From Spirogloea muscicola (Eukaryota; Streptophyta; Zygnematophyceae; Spirogloeales; Spirogloeaceae), in contig WELB01000077.1 in NCBI GenBank assembly GCA_009602725.1, positions 233,734 through 269,284 on the forward strand: DNA of 35,551 nucleotides. The letters run 5' to 3'. Under the pieces are notes generated by a model that was not told the origin of the DNA, did no database searches, and saw nothing but the letters and a program-made list of their open reading frames with translations. A program made the position numbers and the translations under genes. Position 1 is the stretch's first letter. Each line of letters opens with the position of its first letter. This document shows, one piece after another, positions 20,439-32,108 of the stretch.

Positions 20439-21347
20439 ATTACAAAGTGAGTGGCCAGCCAAAAACAAGGGACCAAAAACCGATCAAACCATCAGGAACA
20501 GCAAGAGAAAGGGCTCGTCCATTGAGGATATGAAGCAGGAACAGCCAGCCCAAAAAAAGGAATGAACAAAGTACAAGAAGGGTGCTACGCGAAGCACTAA
20601 GGAAGACAAGAAGAAAGCGCGGCCAGATTGACTGGTGGCTGGGAAAGGCCAGCCCAAAAGAATGGACAAGGTCTGAAGGAGCCGGAGTGCGAAGGACGAG
20701 GACAAGCACAAGAAAGAAGTGGCACTCCCAAGGGGGGCAAGGGCTGCGAAAAGCCAGCCCAAAAAGAATGCACAAAAGCACAAGCACAAAAAGAAGCACA
20801 GTAAGGGACTCTCGGAGAGTCGGCTATCGAGAGTGCCGTCAGCTCGTGGGGCCCGCTGCCGCCACGCGGCGCCACGTCGGGCGCCCGCGGTTATCGTCGT
20901 CGTTGTAACAGGGTTGTAATGGCTAACCGGCCAACCTGCCTGGCCCTCGACGACGGGCTCCGCCCTCCCCGAGCTGCGGCTCGGCGGCAGTAGAGCGCGG
21001 GGGCTCGGGGCGGCCCCACGCCAGCAGCGCTCGCTCGCAGCGCCGGGAGCGTCTCCCGCGCTCCTTGGCCGCGGCTGGCGGCGACCCCTCTGTGGCGGCG
21101 CGACTGGGCACAGCTTGCCGTGTGCCAACAAGCTTGCGTGCGCATGCGGAGGTCTGAGCTGCAGCAAGAGCCCTCCATGACTTGTTTTGCCGCCCTCTCC
21201 CGAGGGTAGAAGGCAAACGGGCTGGAGACTGCAGCGGCAGCTCCTTCCACAGCCAGCGGGGGCGCACTCGGAATCCGCAGCTCCCTCCCCGCTGCAATCT
21301 GAGGCAGCAAGACAATTTGAAGGTAGTGGTGAAAGCTGAAGCCAGAC

Positions 21348-24300
21348 ATGGCTTCCCGCGAAGGCGTGGAGAAACTCTGGCATTGGTATGCGGTGAGAAG
21401 CCTCACCGCCTTGCAGGTTGAAAATTTACTGGTAGCAGCTGCTGCACCTGCTAGGCATCATCAGTGATCCCTCGCCACAAGTGCGCCCAGGTAGAAGATA
21501 ATGTGCCTAATATCAGAGGTATCTTCTATGCAATGATAACGTCGTGGTGGCCCTGGGTGAGGACGGCATAAAGCAGGAGCTGGTCTTACCTGTGGCAGGT
21601 TGCAATTGCAAGTGCACTCCTCCTCCTCAGCGTTGGAAGCTGTGCAACCCCTAATAGTGACATTATGTAAGACTTATGCTTACCGCAGGAGTAATGATCC
21701 AGCCGAGTTGAACGCAGGCAGCTGAGCTTTACTCCTGCGAATGAGCAAGATGGGCACTCAGAAGACACTGTACTGCTTAGTTTTGGAGTAATTATATAGC
21801 TGTACATGACCGCGCGACCATCGAGGGATTGACAAACCTTTGCTACACAATCGTTCTTGCTGAGCTGCAGATTGCCTCATAGAGCTACCCATGGAGCACC
21901 TCACAGGCGTGGGCACTGTGCAATGTATGGGATCTGCGGGAAACGGGAGGATGGGAAAGTCCTAAATTGTCCCAGATACACCCCTGCAAAGGAGGTGAAC
22001 CTCATGTGATGATCTTAATCAATGAAGAAATTGCAGGTGTTTGCGGCACCTACACTTTGAGAGACTGAGTCCTGCCACACTGATGATCTGGTGCAGCCAA
22101 GCAGTACCCTGTCACGGAAAGTCCAGAGTCTGTGCCCTGGTATGACAGGCAGTATCTGCTGCGACAGTGAGCAATTTGATGTACTCCGTGACCAAGTCAA
22201 GCAGGTGCAGCACCCGAGCAAGTCAGCGTGCTTGTCAGACTTTTACACCTATGCTTCAGAAGTTTGCGGATCATGTTCCATGTACATGGGGACTGATCCG
22301 TATACTTAGTCCAGTCCAAGGCTCCTAGTAATACTCTAAAGCTCTTACATGTGACTCTGTACACCCTAGGTCCAAAGCTGCTCAACAAACATCCTGATTA
22401 TAAATATCTGACTGCTTCAAGCTGATGCGTACAGTAATGACTCATGTTGCAGGCTGTGCCATTCTTGACAGGCTGCCCAGCATGCCTTCGCAACTTCCTC
22501 AATTTCTTCTGTCAGCTGTCATGCTCTCCAGATCAGAGTCTCTTTGTCAACGTTACCTCCATCTCTGAGGTGCCCCTCTCACTGATAGTCACTTCCAGGC
22601 TCTGGTAGCCTCACATATGTATCTACTCTGCTGTTCTGGACTCAGACCAAGAGGTCGTTCTTGTAATTCTCAACCTTCTGCTTCACGGGGAGACATACTT
22701 TCTATATTAACAGCCTTGTCGTCTGTCTCGACATCCTATGCTTGCGCAAGGCGCCAAGCACAAATGCTACCAGCGTGAGTGCCCTGGACTTCTATGTGGA
22801 CCAAGACTATGGCGAGCGATTCTACAACTCATGTGCTGATGTGAAGTTTGCTGCTATGAATACAAGAGCCATGGATTTCATTGGTGGAGGAGCTCAAAAC
22901 TACAAAGGTATAGGGCTTTACCTACAAGCTGCCTCTCTGACCGTTACACTGGAGAACCATGATGCAGCTATAATCAAGCCCTCCCTTCTGCCTCTTTTGG
23001 GATAGTCAATTGCAGTACAATAGAAGCATGTACTTTCTTAATGGCAGCCTCGCAACCCCTTGGGTCCAGGTACTATCAATGCTCACTGACTTGGCTGACT
23101 TTGTTGCAGATTGGTTTGCGTTTATGGGCCAGCTGGCGCCTCTCTATAATCCAGGCTCTCCGTACAAGATAGGCTTTCCAGATCGAAGCTCGGAGGTGGA
23201 GTATGAGCTCATTGAGCCTCTCTACCTACCTGCTCATGCGTGCTCCGACACCTCGCTACTGTGCTCCTGCGGGGACTGTCCATCATCACCAGGGTGCAAA
23301 CAACCTTCACCACCCCCAACAAATGCGTCTGGAGGCTGCTCACTGAAAATTGGGGGCACGACTGTAAGTTTAGCATAAATGCACAACATGCTGGTCTCTG
23401 GCTTCTGCAAGGCACGCATTGCATCTCTGATACAAGTATGGGTCGTTTTCATGCGCCTTGGGTAACTTAAGCTCGAACCATTGGCATCGAGCATCTGAGT
23501 CTTCTGCTGTTGCTTGGCGCAGGTTGCATGTCTTGACTTTGGGTTGGCCCTCACTTGCGCCATATTTCTAGCCTTCGTCCTGTCCATATTCAGCGGCAAT
23601 GAATTTTCAGCTCAGTCTCAAGGACAGATTGATTCTCAGAAAGTTGCGACTGCCAGGCATGCCCTTGAGGAGCCTCTTCAAGAAATAGCAGCAAAGGGGG
23701 CTGATAACTCCCAGGAGAATGTAAGGCGTCGGCTTTACTCTCCACGTGTTTCTAAGTAAACCATTGGACTATACGAGGTCATGCCGCTTAGTTGCCGCTT
23801 AGTTGCCACTTAGTTGCAGTCCAGAAGGACTTGGCAAAGCTTCATGCTTTGCACGCTTTCACAAGTTGCTGGGTTACAAGTGGCTGAGAGTTGCACATGG
23901 TTGAAAAGCAGGTGACTCAGGCTTCATCCTCGTCCGGTGATGACGAAGGACCAGTCCTCGAGCAGCGACTACGCTCTTGGTTCAGGTCAGCCTCTGCTCT
24001 AGCTGACTCACACCTGACTCATCCTTGACCCATCCTCTGTCAGCACTTTCATTCACAAAGTCTTGAGCAGTCTTGCCCAGTACGTGTGTTCCTACTTACC
24101 TTGCCTAATTGCTGAGGAGTGGTAGACTCTGCATAGCAGTGACAAGGCAATCTCACTGTGTTCTGATAGATGGCAGGGTGTGTGGATTGCCCACCACCCG
24201 TGGCATGTATTGCTTACTTCACTGTTGCTTTCCATCATCCTCATGGCTGGTCTTCTCAATTTCCATGTAGAAACACGACCTGATAAGGTGAAGACAGCAT

Positions 24301-27300
24301 TCAATTCTTCTTAGTACATAGACAGCTTGCCTAATTGTCCCTGCATGCGCAAGCCCTCACAATGCTCATAACCGGTACCTATCAAGTATTGCATGCTGAG
24401 GTCGTCTTCTTGACTTAAAGGTGCACTTGGGCCATGCAGTTATGGGTTAGTCGAGGAAGTCAAGCAGCCGAGGACAAGGCCTTCTTTGACCAACACCTGG
24501 GCCCCTTCTATCGCATTGAGCAGGTTGGCATGGCTTCTCTGACCTTGGGAAAGAGTTGCTCACTTATCAACCAGATTGCAAGCCACTTGACCACTTCTAA
24601 TCTGATACCACGTCTAATCTGATGTCATATACCCCAATGACAAAAAGCTGCAATCTCTCAACTCTTTCTGCAAGTATGTGGCCTCAGTTGATATTCTCCA
24701 CAATACGTGACAATGGTGAGGAGCAAGGCCCAAGCATCGTCACTGAGAGGAACCTCAAGTTCATGTTTGATGTACAATCCAAGGTCAGTCTGTGCCTTTG
24801 CAGGCAGAGTGAAGAGATCGATAATGCTGAATAATCTGCTTCTCTTGGTAATGCAGCTTGTGTTACTCCTACTTTCAGTCATTATTATGTGAGGAGATGC
24901 ACAAGAGCTTGTGACACACCCACTTTCACTCAGCTCCTTAGGCTCCTGTCCCTCAGCTACTGGCTGAGTGCAGTAATCTGGCTGGGCTCTGCAGATTGAC
25001 AAGCTGATAGCAAACTGTTCAGAACAGACCGTCTCCCTTGAGGACATATGCTTCAAGCCCTTGGGACCAACATGCGCTACTCAGTCCATACTTCAGGTCA
25101 CAATTCATGGAGATTTTCCAACCTTTCAGTACCCTTGACTTACTAATTTTCTCAGTATAGGAGTGCACAAGGGCAAGCATAGCAGATGCATTCCATAGCC
25201 ACTCTGTGTGGTATCTGTCTAGGTCAGTGAAGCTACTGTGTCAAGGACTTGAGATGTATTCATTACAGGCAAAACCAGGTCTATATCGAGGCTATGTTTC
25301 TCTTGCAGTACTGGAAAATGGACAAAGATCTGTTGGACGATCTAGGGGGAATAGATCATGCCACATTCTGTTTTCAGGTATCAACTGAGCTTTTGGTAGT
25401 CGATATAGATGAATTTCGTCACAGAGTGACTGTATTTACTGGTCAGACCCCGCATTACAGCCTCTTTAGCTGGTACGCTCACACATTTGCCATGCTTCAG
25501 GTGCTGTAGCAGCAGCTCAGGTTGGTACAATGTGCAACCCAGTGGAGGTACTTTCAGACGCCATCCTTACCGCTGCTGGTGGCTTGTCATGATGACAGCA
25601 TTTCTCCTCTTCCGAGGCCTGCCTAAGTGCTTTTCAAGCTCCAATTGATCCCAGACTCGTGCTTGGCGATTTCGAAGACAATGCCTATGACCAGGTGCAC
25701 ATTGTCTCCTCTGTCTAATGATCAAGGTATAGCTGCATACCTCAGCTTTGCTGTCCCCTTCATCAGCAGGCAGAGAGCTGGACTACTTTTGGTGTTAGCC
25801 AGTCCTTTCATCTTGGTCACCCTTGAGAGAAGCGTTGTTTTGACTATTCTTGACTGCTTGTGTTTAATAGGCAACAGCGTTCATCGTCACATACCCTGTG
25901 AGAAATTACGTCCAGAATGCTTCAGATGGTTATGGTAATTCAAATGTTGCTGCAGAAGCTTGGGAAAGGGCCTTCATCAGCCTAGCACAGGTATGCAATT
26001 GCATGTGTAGACTGTTTCTTGGTGTCCTTTTTCATAGTTCGTCATTGAGCTACTGGCACTTGCGACTGACATCTCAATACCTTCAACTTACAAGAAAGAA
26101 TACTAATGTCATTGTTATCAGGAACTTACGCGGGGGGCCTGTGTGGCAGGGTTCTGCTGGATTGGTTGCCTGTCCCTCACACTTACCTTTGCCGTCCTTC
26201 CTTTGCCCTGCACGTAGACTGAGTTGGTGGAGATGGCTGCCCATCAGAACCTATCTCTTGCTTACTCATCTGAGAGTTCTGTGGAAGACGAACTGAAGAG
26301 AGAGAGCTCTGCTGATATTCTGACCATATTGGTGATGTCACTTGACGATGGCAAACTCATGGCCGTGATATCTAGTGGGCATGCTGGATTGAGTTCCCTT
26401 GTGTGTTCTTGTCCTGGTTGATAGCGACGCAACTTTGTATCCAAGGAATGCTGATGTATTTTAGAGTAGACAATTGAGGGCTGTTGCTTGAGACCTCACT
26501 CCTGCTCATCATATCTATCCACAGATAAGCTACCTTGCCATGTTCGCTTACATCTCCCTGACCCTCGGAGGCAAACGATCGGCAGCTCCATTCTATGTCT
26601 CCTCCAGAGTGAGTAATGCAGCCCAATTCCGTGGTTTGTTTAAACCTGCGCAGCTCCCTTGCAAACAGCGCCTGCCTGCATCAATTATGCCTGCATCCAT
26701 GGGCTACACATCAGGTTCCTGCATTGTCCTTCTGCAAACAGCACTGATAGCGACAATGGTGGTCGTGCTGTGCTGTGCACTGTCATAGACAGCTCTGCTC
26801 ACAAGAGCATCACTTGCTTTCAGGCACTTCTGGGGCTGGCGGGAGTGCTACTTGTTCTCGTGTCAGTGCTGGCAGCAGTTGGACTTTGCAGTGCCCTAGG
26901 AGTCAAGTCGACCCTCATTGTTGTAGAAGTCATTCCTTTCCTCGTGCTAGCAGTATGTATATAAACCCTTTACGCCAGCGTTTAGACATGCAGCAGGAGG
27001 CTTGCTTTGAAGTCAGTTGCTTGTTTTGCAAGTGACCCTTCACATTGGTAACTCGAAGGGTCACTTGAGTGTTGGAATCAGTGACCAGTCATTCTTCAAT
27101 TCTTCAAAATTAGAGCTGCTGCTGAAAGGTCGGGTACTGCATGTTTGGTATCTGTCGCCCACGTTGTCCTGGCTTTGACACCAAATGGCAGGTCGGAGTA
27201 GACAACATGTGCATACTAGCCCACACCCTGGACAGACAAGAAGAACACATTCCCCTGGAGGAAAGAGTTGGCATAGCTTTGTCAGAGGCGGGGCTCTCGA

Positions 27301-30300
27301 TAAGCCTTGCAAGCTTATGTGAGGTGGTTGCATTCACAGTTGCTATAGCTGTTCCCATGCCAGCCTGCCGGGTCTTCGCACTCTTTGCAGGTTGGCTGCT
27401 GTGACAGACCTTTTCCTTTGAGCTGCATGACAGTGGCTACTTGTCACCTTTGATCATACCAATGAAGCTCATGATGTAATGTGATACCAATATGAGAATG
27501 CGTGTGGCTTCATATGTATGTGTTAACAGCAATGAAACAAAACAAGTTGCTGTGGACATGTGCAGCCATTGCTGTGGCTCTGAACTACCTTCTTCAAGTC
27601 ACGGCTTTTGTTGCACTGCTTTCGCTGGACTTCAAGCGGTCAGAAGCTGGTCGAGTGGACTGCTTACCCTGGGTCAGCAGCCATCATGAAGATACACCTG
27701 ACACAGGTCTCCATCCCCAGCACACTAAGATGCAGGCACCAGGCATGGTGGCATTAGAGCTTTACGTGTAGAAATGTCCAACATGGTGAAGTGGCAATGA
27801 TTCTGCTGATCAGGCAATTCATAGATTACACACGCCTATACTAGTTAGTAGAAGTAGTGTAATTAATCTTCTCAAAGTCATGTATGTACCTTGGTGCTCA
27901 ATTGAGCATCTTCTTGGCTCCAGAATCTGCTACGAGAAGTGCAGATGGCAGGAGCTTACTAGCTAAGTACATGCAGGTCTGCTGACATCCTTCACATGAC
28001 TTGCACAGAGCTTAGTAGGGATTGCTGGACTTGCTCACTGTCAACCGGAATGGCAGCTGTTCGCTGTTAATGTGTAGCTCAGTAATGACCGGACACTTTG
28101 ATAACAGTAAATTATTGGCGTTCTAGATGGTGTTCATGCTACTCACTCTTGGACCTTGATACAGGATGTGCATGCTCCAGCTTTGGCTACTCCAGCAATC
28201 AAAGCTGCGGTGCTTGCAATATTTGGCAGCATGCTTCTGGTCAGCGTGGTATGCACAAACAGTCCGAGATAATGTAGGGCAGCGTGAGCGGACACCTCAT
28301 TGAAAAGATGCGCAATATAAGCACATAGTGGTCTGCTTGCAGCCCTTTGTCAAGCACTGGCTTTCATCTCTGACTGCTTCACAGTGATACTATCTACCAA
28401 CCTCAGCCAGTTTCTTCTATCTGGCCCAGGGACTGGCATCTCGCTTGTCTCCAGGATTAGATCAGAGCGTGGCTCTGCCTCGAGATTCCTACTTGCAGGT
28501 AAGGTATATCTGAATGGGCTGCAAGTGAATTGGTATTGTCACACTTTGCCAAGGGCACATGACACCGGCACCAATGTCTCCGAGGTTCTTTGGTCACTGT
28601 CAGGGCTATTTCTCCAACATCACGTCCTACCTCAGAGTTGGCCCGCCGTTGTTTTTCGTGGTGAAGAACTTCAACTACAGGTAAATTTTGTGATAGCACT
28701 GCAGCTGAAATGTACTGCTTGTTGTAGAGCAGTGCTATCTCAACTGCTCAATCTCAGTCCCACCCACTGTCGACATTTTGATCAGCAGATGCACTGTCAC
28801 ATGCATCTTGCCCTACTTCATCAGTAGCTCATTAGGCTCTAAGCCTTGGCAATTGTGCAGTGAGACCAGCAGACACACGAACAACATCTGCTCCATCGGC
28901 GGCTGTGAACCAGACTCCCTGTTGAACGAGGTCTCGAGGGCGGCAATGAGCCCGGCCACGTCCTTCATAGCCACACCGGCAGCCAGTTGGCTCGACGACT
29001 TCCTGTCTTGGACCTCGCCTCTCGCTTTCGGCTGCTGCCGCAGATTCCCCTCTGGCTCTTACTGCCCTGCTGATGACCAGGTCCTTAACTGCACTTAGTT
29101 GTGTACACGTTGGGTTGGATGTCGACTTGCACTCTCTTGTGACTGGTAAATGTGCAAGCTGTATACTAGTCAGTCTGTTGACAAGCTCCCATGCGTGCGT
29201 CTTCCTGCCAGCCTCCTTGCTGCCCTGAGGGCTCATTTGACTGCACGCAGTACAGATTCTGTGAGAACTGCACATCGGTACCACATTCCCTCCAACTCAC
29301 CCCCTTCCTAGCATACTACCAACTCTGAAGCTCCAAGTAAATGCTACAGTGAAGCCAAGCTTCTACATGGGTCCTAAGTGAAGACGGCATGGAGCTGAAG
29401 GCATAGAGAACCTATGTCTGTGCTCCTAACAAGCTCCCTCATAAGATGTAGTCACCTGGCACGCAAAGAGCATAGCTTCATCCTGCTGCACAGCACCTTT
29501 ACTCTCACAAATGGTTGTGAGAGTAAAGGAGAATGGTCATGAACGTACCCCATGCCTGGCTTATGTGAAGGAATGACCTGCTTGAAGAGGTTCGGTTGCA
29601 GTGTTTCTTGCCTGGGGACTTGGAGGAAGGGAGGCCGTCCCTGCATCAGTTCCGAGAGAAGCTCCCATGGTTCTTGGAGGCACTTCCCTCAGCTGACTGC
29701 GCCAAGGGCGGACATGGAGCATACAGTCACAGTCTGGACCTGACTGGTGAGCCAACAAACCTATGCTTTCCACGACATGTTGAGTAGCTGGACATCATTC
29801 CAAGCGTATCTGGCCGTCTGCTTCAGCACATTCTGAGATTGGGTCCATGGCAACACTTTCCTTGTACCACAACTTTCTGCTGACACTGGCTGCTTCTTTC
29901 CCAGATTTTGAGTCTGGCATCATCACGGCGTCTGAATTCAGATCATACCACACAGCTCTCAGCAAGCAGGTAGCGACGACAACCTTTTCACACAGTATCT
30001 CTCCCTGTAGCCTTAGCCGTTTTTATAATACATGCAGTATCTCCTTAAGCTATGAGAGCGTCCATGCCTGATATCTAGATGGCATGGCGTCATTTGACCT
30101 CCTGCTTTAACTTGCTTGCGCAGAGTGACTTTATCGATGCACTACGTGCGGCAAAGACTTTCACGACCAGGATGTCTGATGCTCTTGAGGTGCTTGACAT
30201 CACGTGTGACCTTGAGATTGTCAAGCATTCATGACTGCAAGAGTAGAGCATCAGACGATTGACGCTAAGTTGCAATCGCGTCTGCAGATGCCCATATTTG

Positions 30301-32108
30301 CCTACTCTGTATTCCACATCTTCTTTGAGCAGTACCTGACCATCGTGCAGGAGACCTTTCTGGCTCTTTCCCTGGCCATAGGTATACAGATCTTTCAATA
30401 ACCGCTTTCAAGTCTGACTATTCGATATAGACATTGTTTCAATATGGAATGGTACAAAGGCCTTCTTTGAAGTTCCTTGTCTTGATGAGCATAATTCTGC
30501 GAAATCAGACCAAACACTTTCTCAAGTAGTCAAGCCCCTCAAATGTATTGTGCTGATAAGCACGATTCTGGATCTTCTGCAGGAGCAATATTTCTGGTTT
30601 GCTGGATCTTCACAGCAAGGTCTCGAATCTCACGACATTTTCCATGTAGATATTGAATTCTCACAGAGCTCCTCTTGTCATATTAATCGGATGCATCCTT
30701 ACCAGGCATAACAGACCTCCTGTCACTGCATGGTCTCTGGGTGCAGTCTCTGGATGTCTTTGATAATTCTTGGCATCCTGGCAATGATCTCCATCAATAT
30801 GATGGTATGCATAGTAGACCTAGTCAGTGAAGGTCAATCTAGCAGTCTGTCAGCATTCTGCACTGCCCATACACCTGAAGCGCACAATTCCTGGCCTGTA
30901 TGCGCGACACCCAAGATGCACATAGTATGCATTGGTATGCATTTCCTTGGTCTGCTACCTTAAGTTTAGCAAGTTCAATTGGCAGCAGTTGCAGTGACCA
31001 TGCACAATGGCCACGCATCTGGTGAAAGCACAGGCTTCTGTGCTGGAAGATGGAGGAGGTACTCCACGTGCTGCTCTCATGTGGTACTTTGGTTGGGCTG
31101 CAGGGAGCAATGACTCTGTGGAACATTCAACTGAACGCTGTATCCCTGGTCAACCTAGTAATGGCAATGGGGATTGCGGTGGAGTTTTGCGTTCATCTGA
31201 CCCACTCTTTCACAGTAAGTCGATCTGACATAACCCGCATGGGTCTTGCCTCCCTCTTATAAATCATTGCATCTGTCCTGACCAATAGCATCTGCCTGTG
31301 GTCTTGAGACCTGTGCCTACACTGAAGCCCCCTGTGTGTAATTGGAGCACATACAGGTCAGCATAGGAAGTCGGAATGAACGAGCAAGAGCAGCTTTGGG
31401 AAGCATTGGGGCCTCCGTCTTCAGGTGAGTCCATCTATTCACACTTTGTGTTGCGAAGACTGTGTAGCAATCGCTATTACTTAGCTGGTCTTTCCAATGG
31501 ATGCATGCATCATGCACGAATGGACCGTGTGGGAACACTGATTGTGCTTAATTGTTGGGCATTGGCAGTGGTATCACGTTGACCAAGTTTGTGGGCGTCT
31601 GCGTCTTGAGCTTCTCCAAAACTGCCATATTTGAGGTCTGTAAACGTTGCTCCACAGCATGTTTTACAGAGCCACCAGTCAGGATGCAATGAACCGCACT
31701 ATTCCGCAATTCATCAATACTGCATAGGACTCAGTTTGCCTAACCTACACAGCTTATGAGAACTTTTCGCCTGGTTTGCTGAGGACTAGCAAGCTCCACT
31801 CTCCTACATGAAATATTGAGTCAATCATGTGTTGCTGCTCAGCTACTAACTTGGGCAAAAATCTGTGGTCGAATCAGTAGATCCCCTTCTCAGTGACAGC
31901 ATGCAACTTTGCTCTCACCCTGCTGACTGATGCATGCGCCGCCCACAGGTCTACTATTTCCGCATGTATTTTGCCTTGGTCATTCTTGGGATGCTGCACG
32001 GCCTTATCTTCCTCCCAGTCAGTACTTTCAGGAACCCTGACTGATTGTCACACATGTTTTAATCACTCCTCTTGGCTCTGCCATCTTCAGGCTTTGGATA
32101 TCTATTAG
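21348..32108 (+). CDS. NPC1: Niemann-Pick C1 (NPC1)-type sterol transporter
   Basis: This is a large membrane protein of the RND/Patched family, expected to move sterols out of lysosome- or vacuole-like compartments. About 37 exons from 21907 to 32108 join in phase to about 1,236 residues. A candidate first exon is 21348-21385 ([13 protein letters not shown]). Order of landmarks: the luminal cysteine-rich domain ([12 protein letters not shown] at 21.9 kb; [34 protein letters not shown] at 22.45 kb; [20 protein letters not shown]), the first membrane helix (23.5 kb), the middle luminal domain ([23 protein letters not shown]), the sterol-sensing domain (26.5-27.7 kb; [15 protein letters not shown]), the third luminal domain ([38 protein letters not shown]), and the last helices ([24 protein letters not shown]). 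The protein ends abruptly at LIFLPALDIY. No signal peptide is evident in the candidate first exon. Confidence 0.93.
23783..23817. repeat. 11-base tandem repeat in an NPC1 intron
   Basis: About three copies of GCCGCTTAGTT occur head to tail, the third carrying one change (GCCACTTAGTT), within the intron after the exon ending at 23720. Confidence 0.85.
29496..29529. repeat. Perfect hairpin with 15-base arms in an NPC1 intron
   Basis: CCTTTACTCTCACAA (29496-29510) is followed by a four-base loop ATGG and the exact reverse complement TTGTGAGAGTAAAGG (29515-29529). It lies within the intron 29278-29601 of the NPC1 gene. Confidence 0.9.

Larger units (their letters stand above)
18690..20790. repeat. 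Dispersed family of related repeats (GCTCGCCCATTGAG / GGCTGG..GCCAGCCC)
   Basis: At least seven degenerate copies share parts of a common order: AAGAAAGAGCTCGCCCATTGAG, then a small palindrome such as GGCTGGCAAAGCCAGCC, then AAAAGAATGGACAAGG, then TTCGAAGGGGCC. Copies are near 18715, 18950, 19385, 20065, 20300, 20512, 20635 and 20715. Spacing is irregular, so this is not a simple tandem array. No coding frame runs through the copies. It could be decayed non-autonomous element DNA or a complex satellite. Confidence 0.7.
17934..21347. other. Gene-free interval: hydrolase 5' end, repeats, NPC1 upstream region
   Basis: The left part (to about 18.5 kb) is GC-rich with a (GGC)n run and is probably the hydrolase 5' region. 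From 18.5 to 20.8 kb the DNA is purine-rich on the plus strand and full of related repeats, listed separately. From 20.8 to 21.35 kb it becomes GC-rich again, probably the NPC1 promoter. No open frame here shows codon-like structure or recognisable homology. Confidence 0.5.

Noticed and set aside
20484-21383. Minus-strand open frame of 299 codons with hydrophobic stretches
   Set aside because: Its hydrophobic part is the complement of the purine-rich repeat family and the rest is GC-rich promoter DNA. No domain or splice structure supports a gene.
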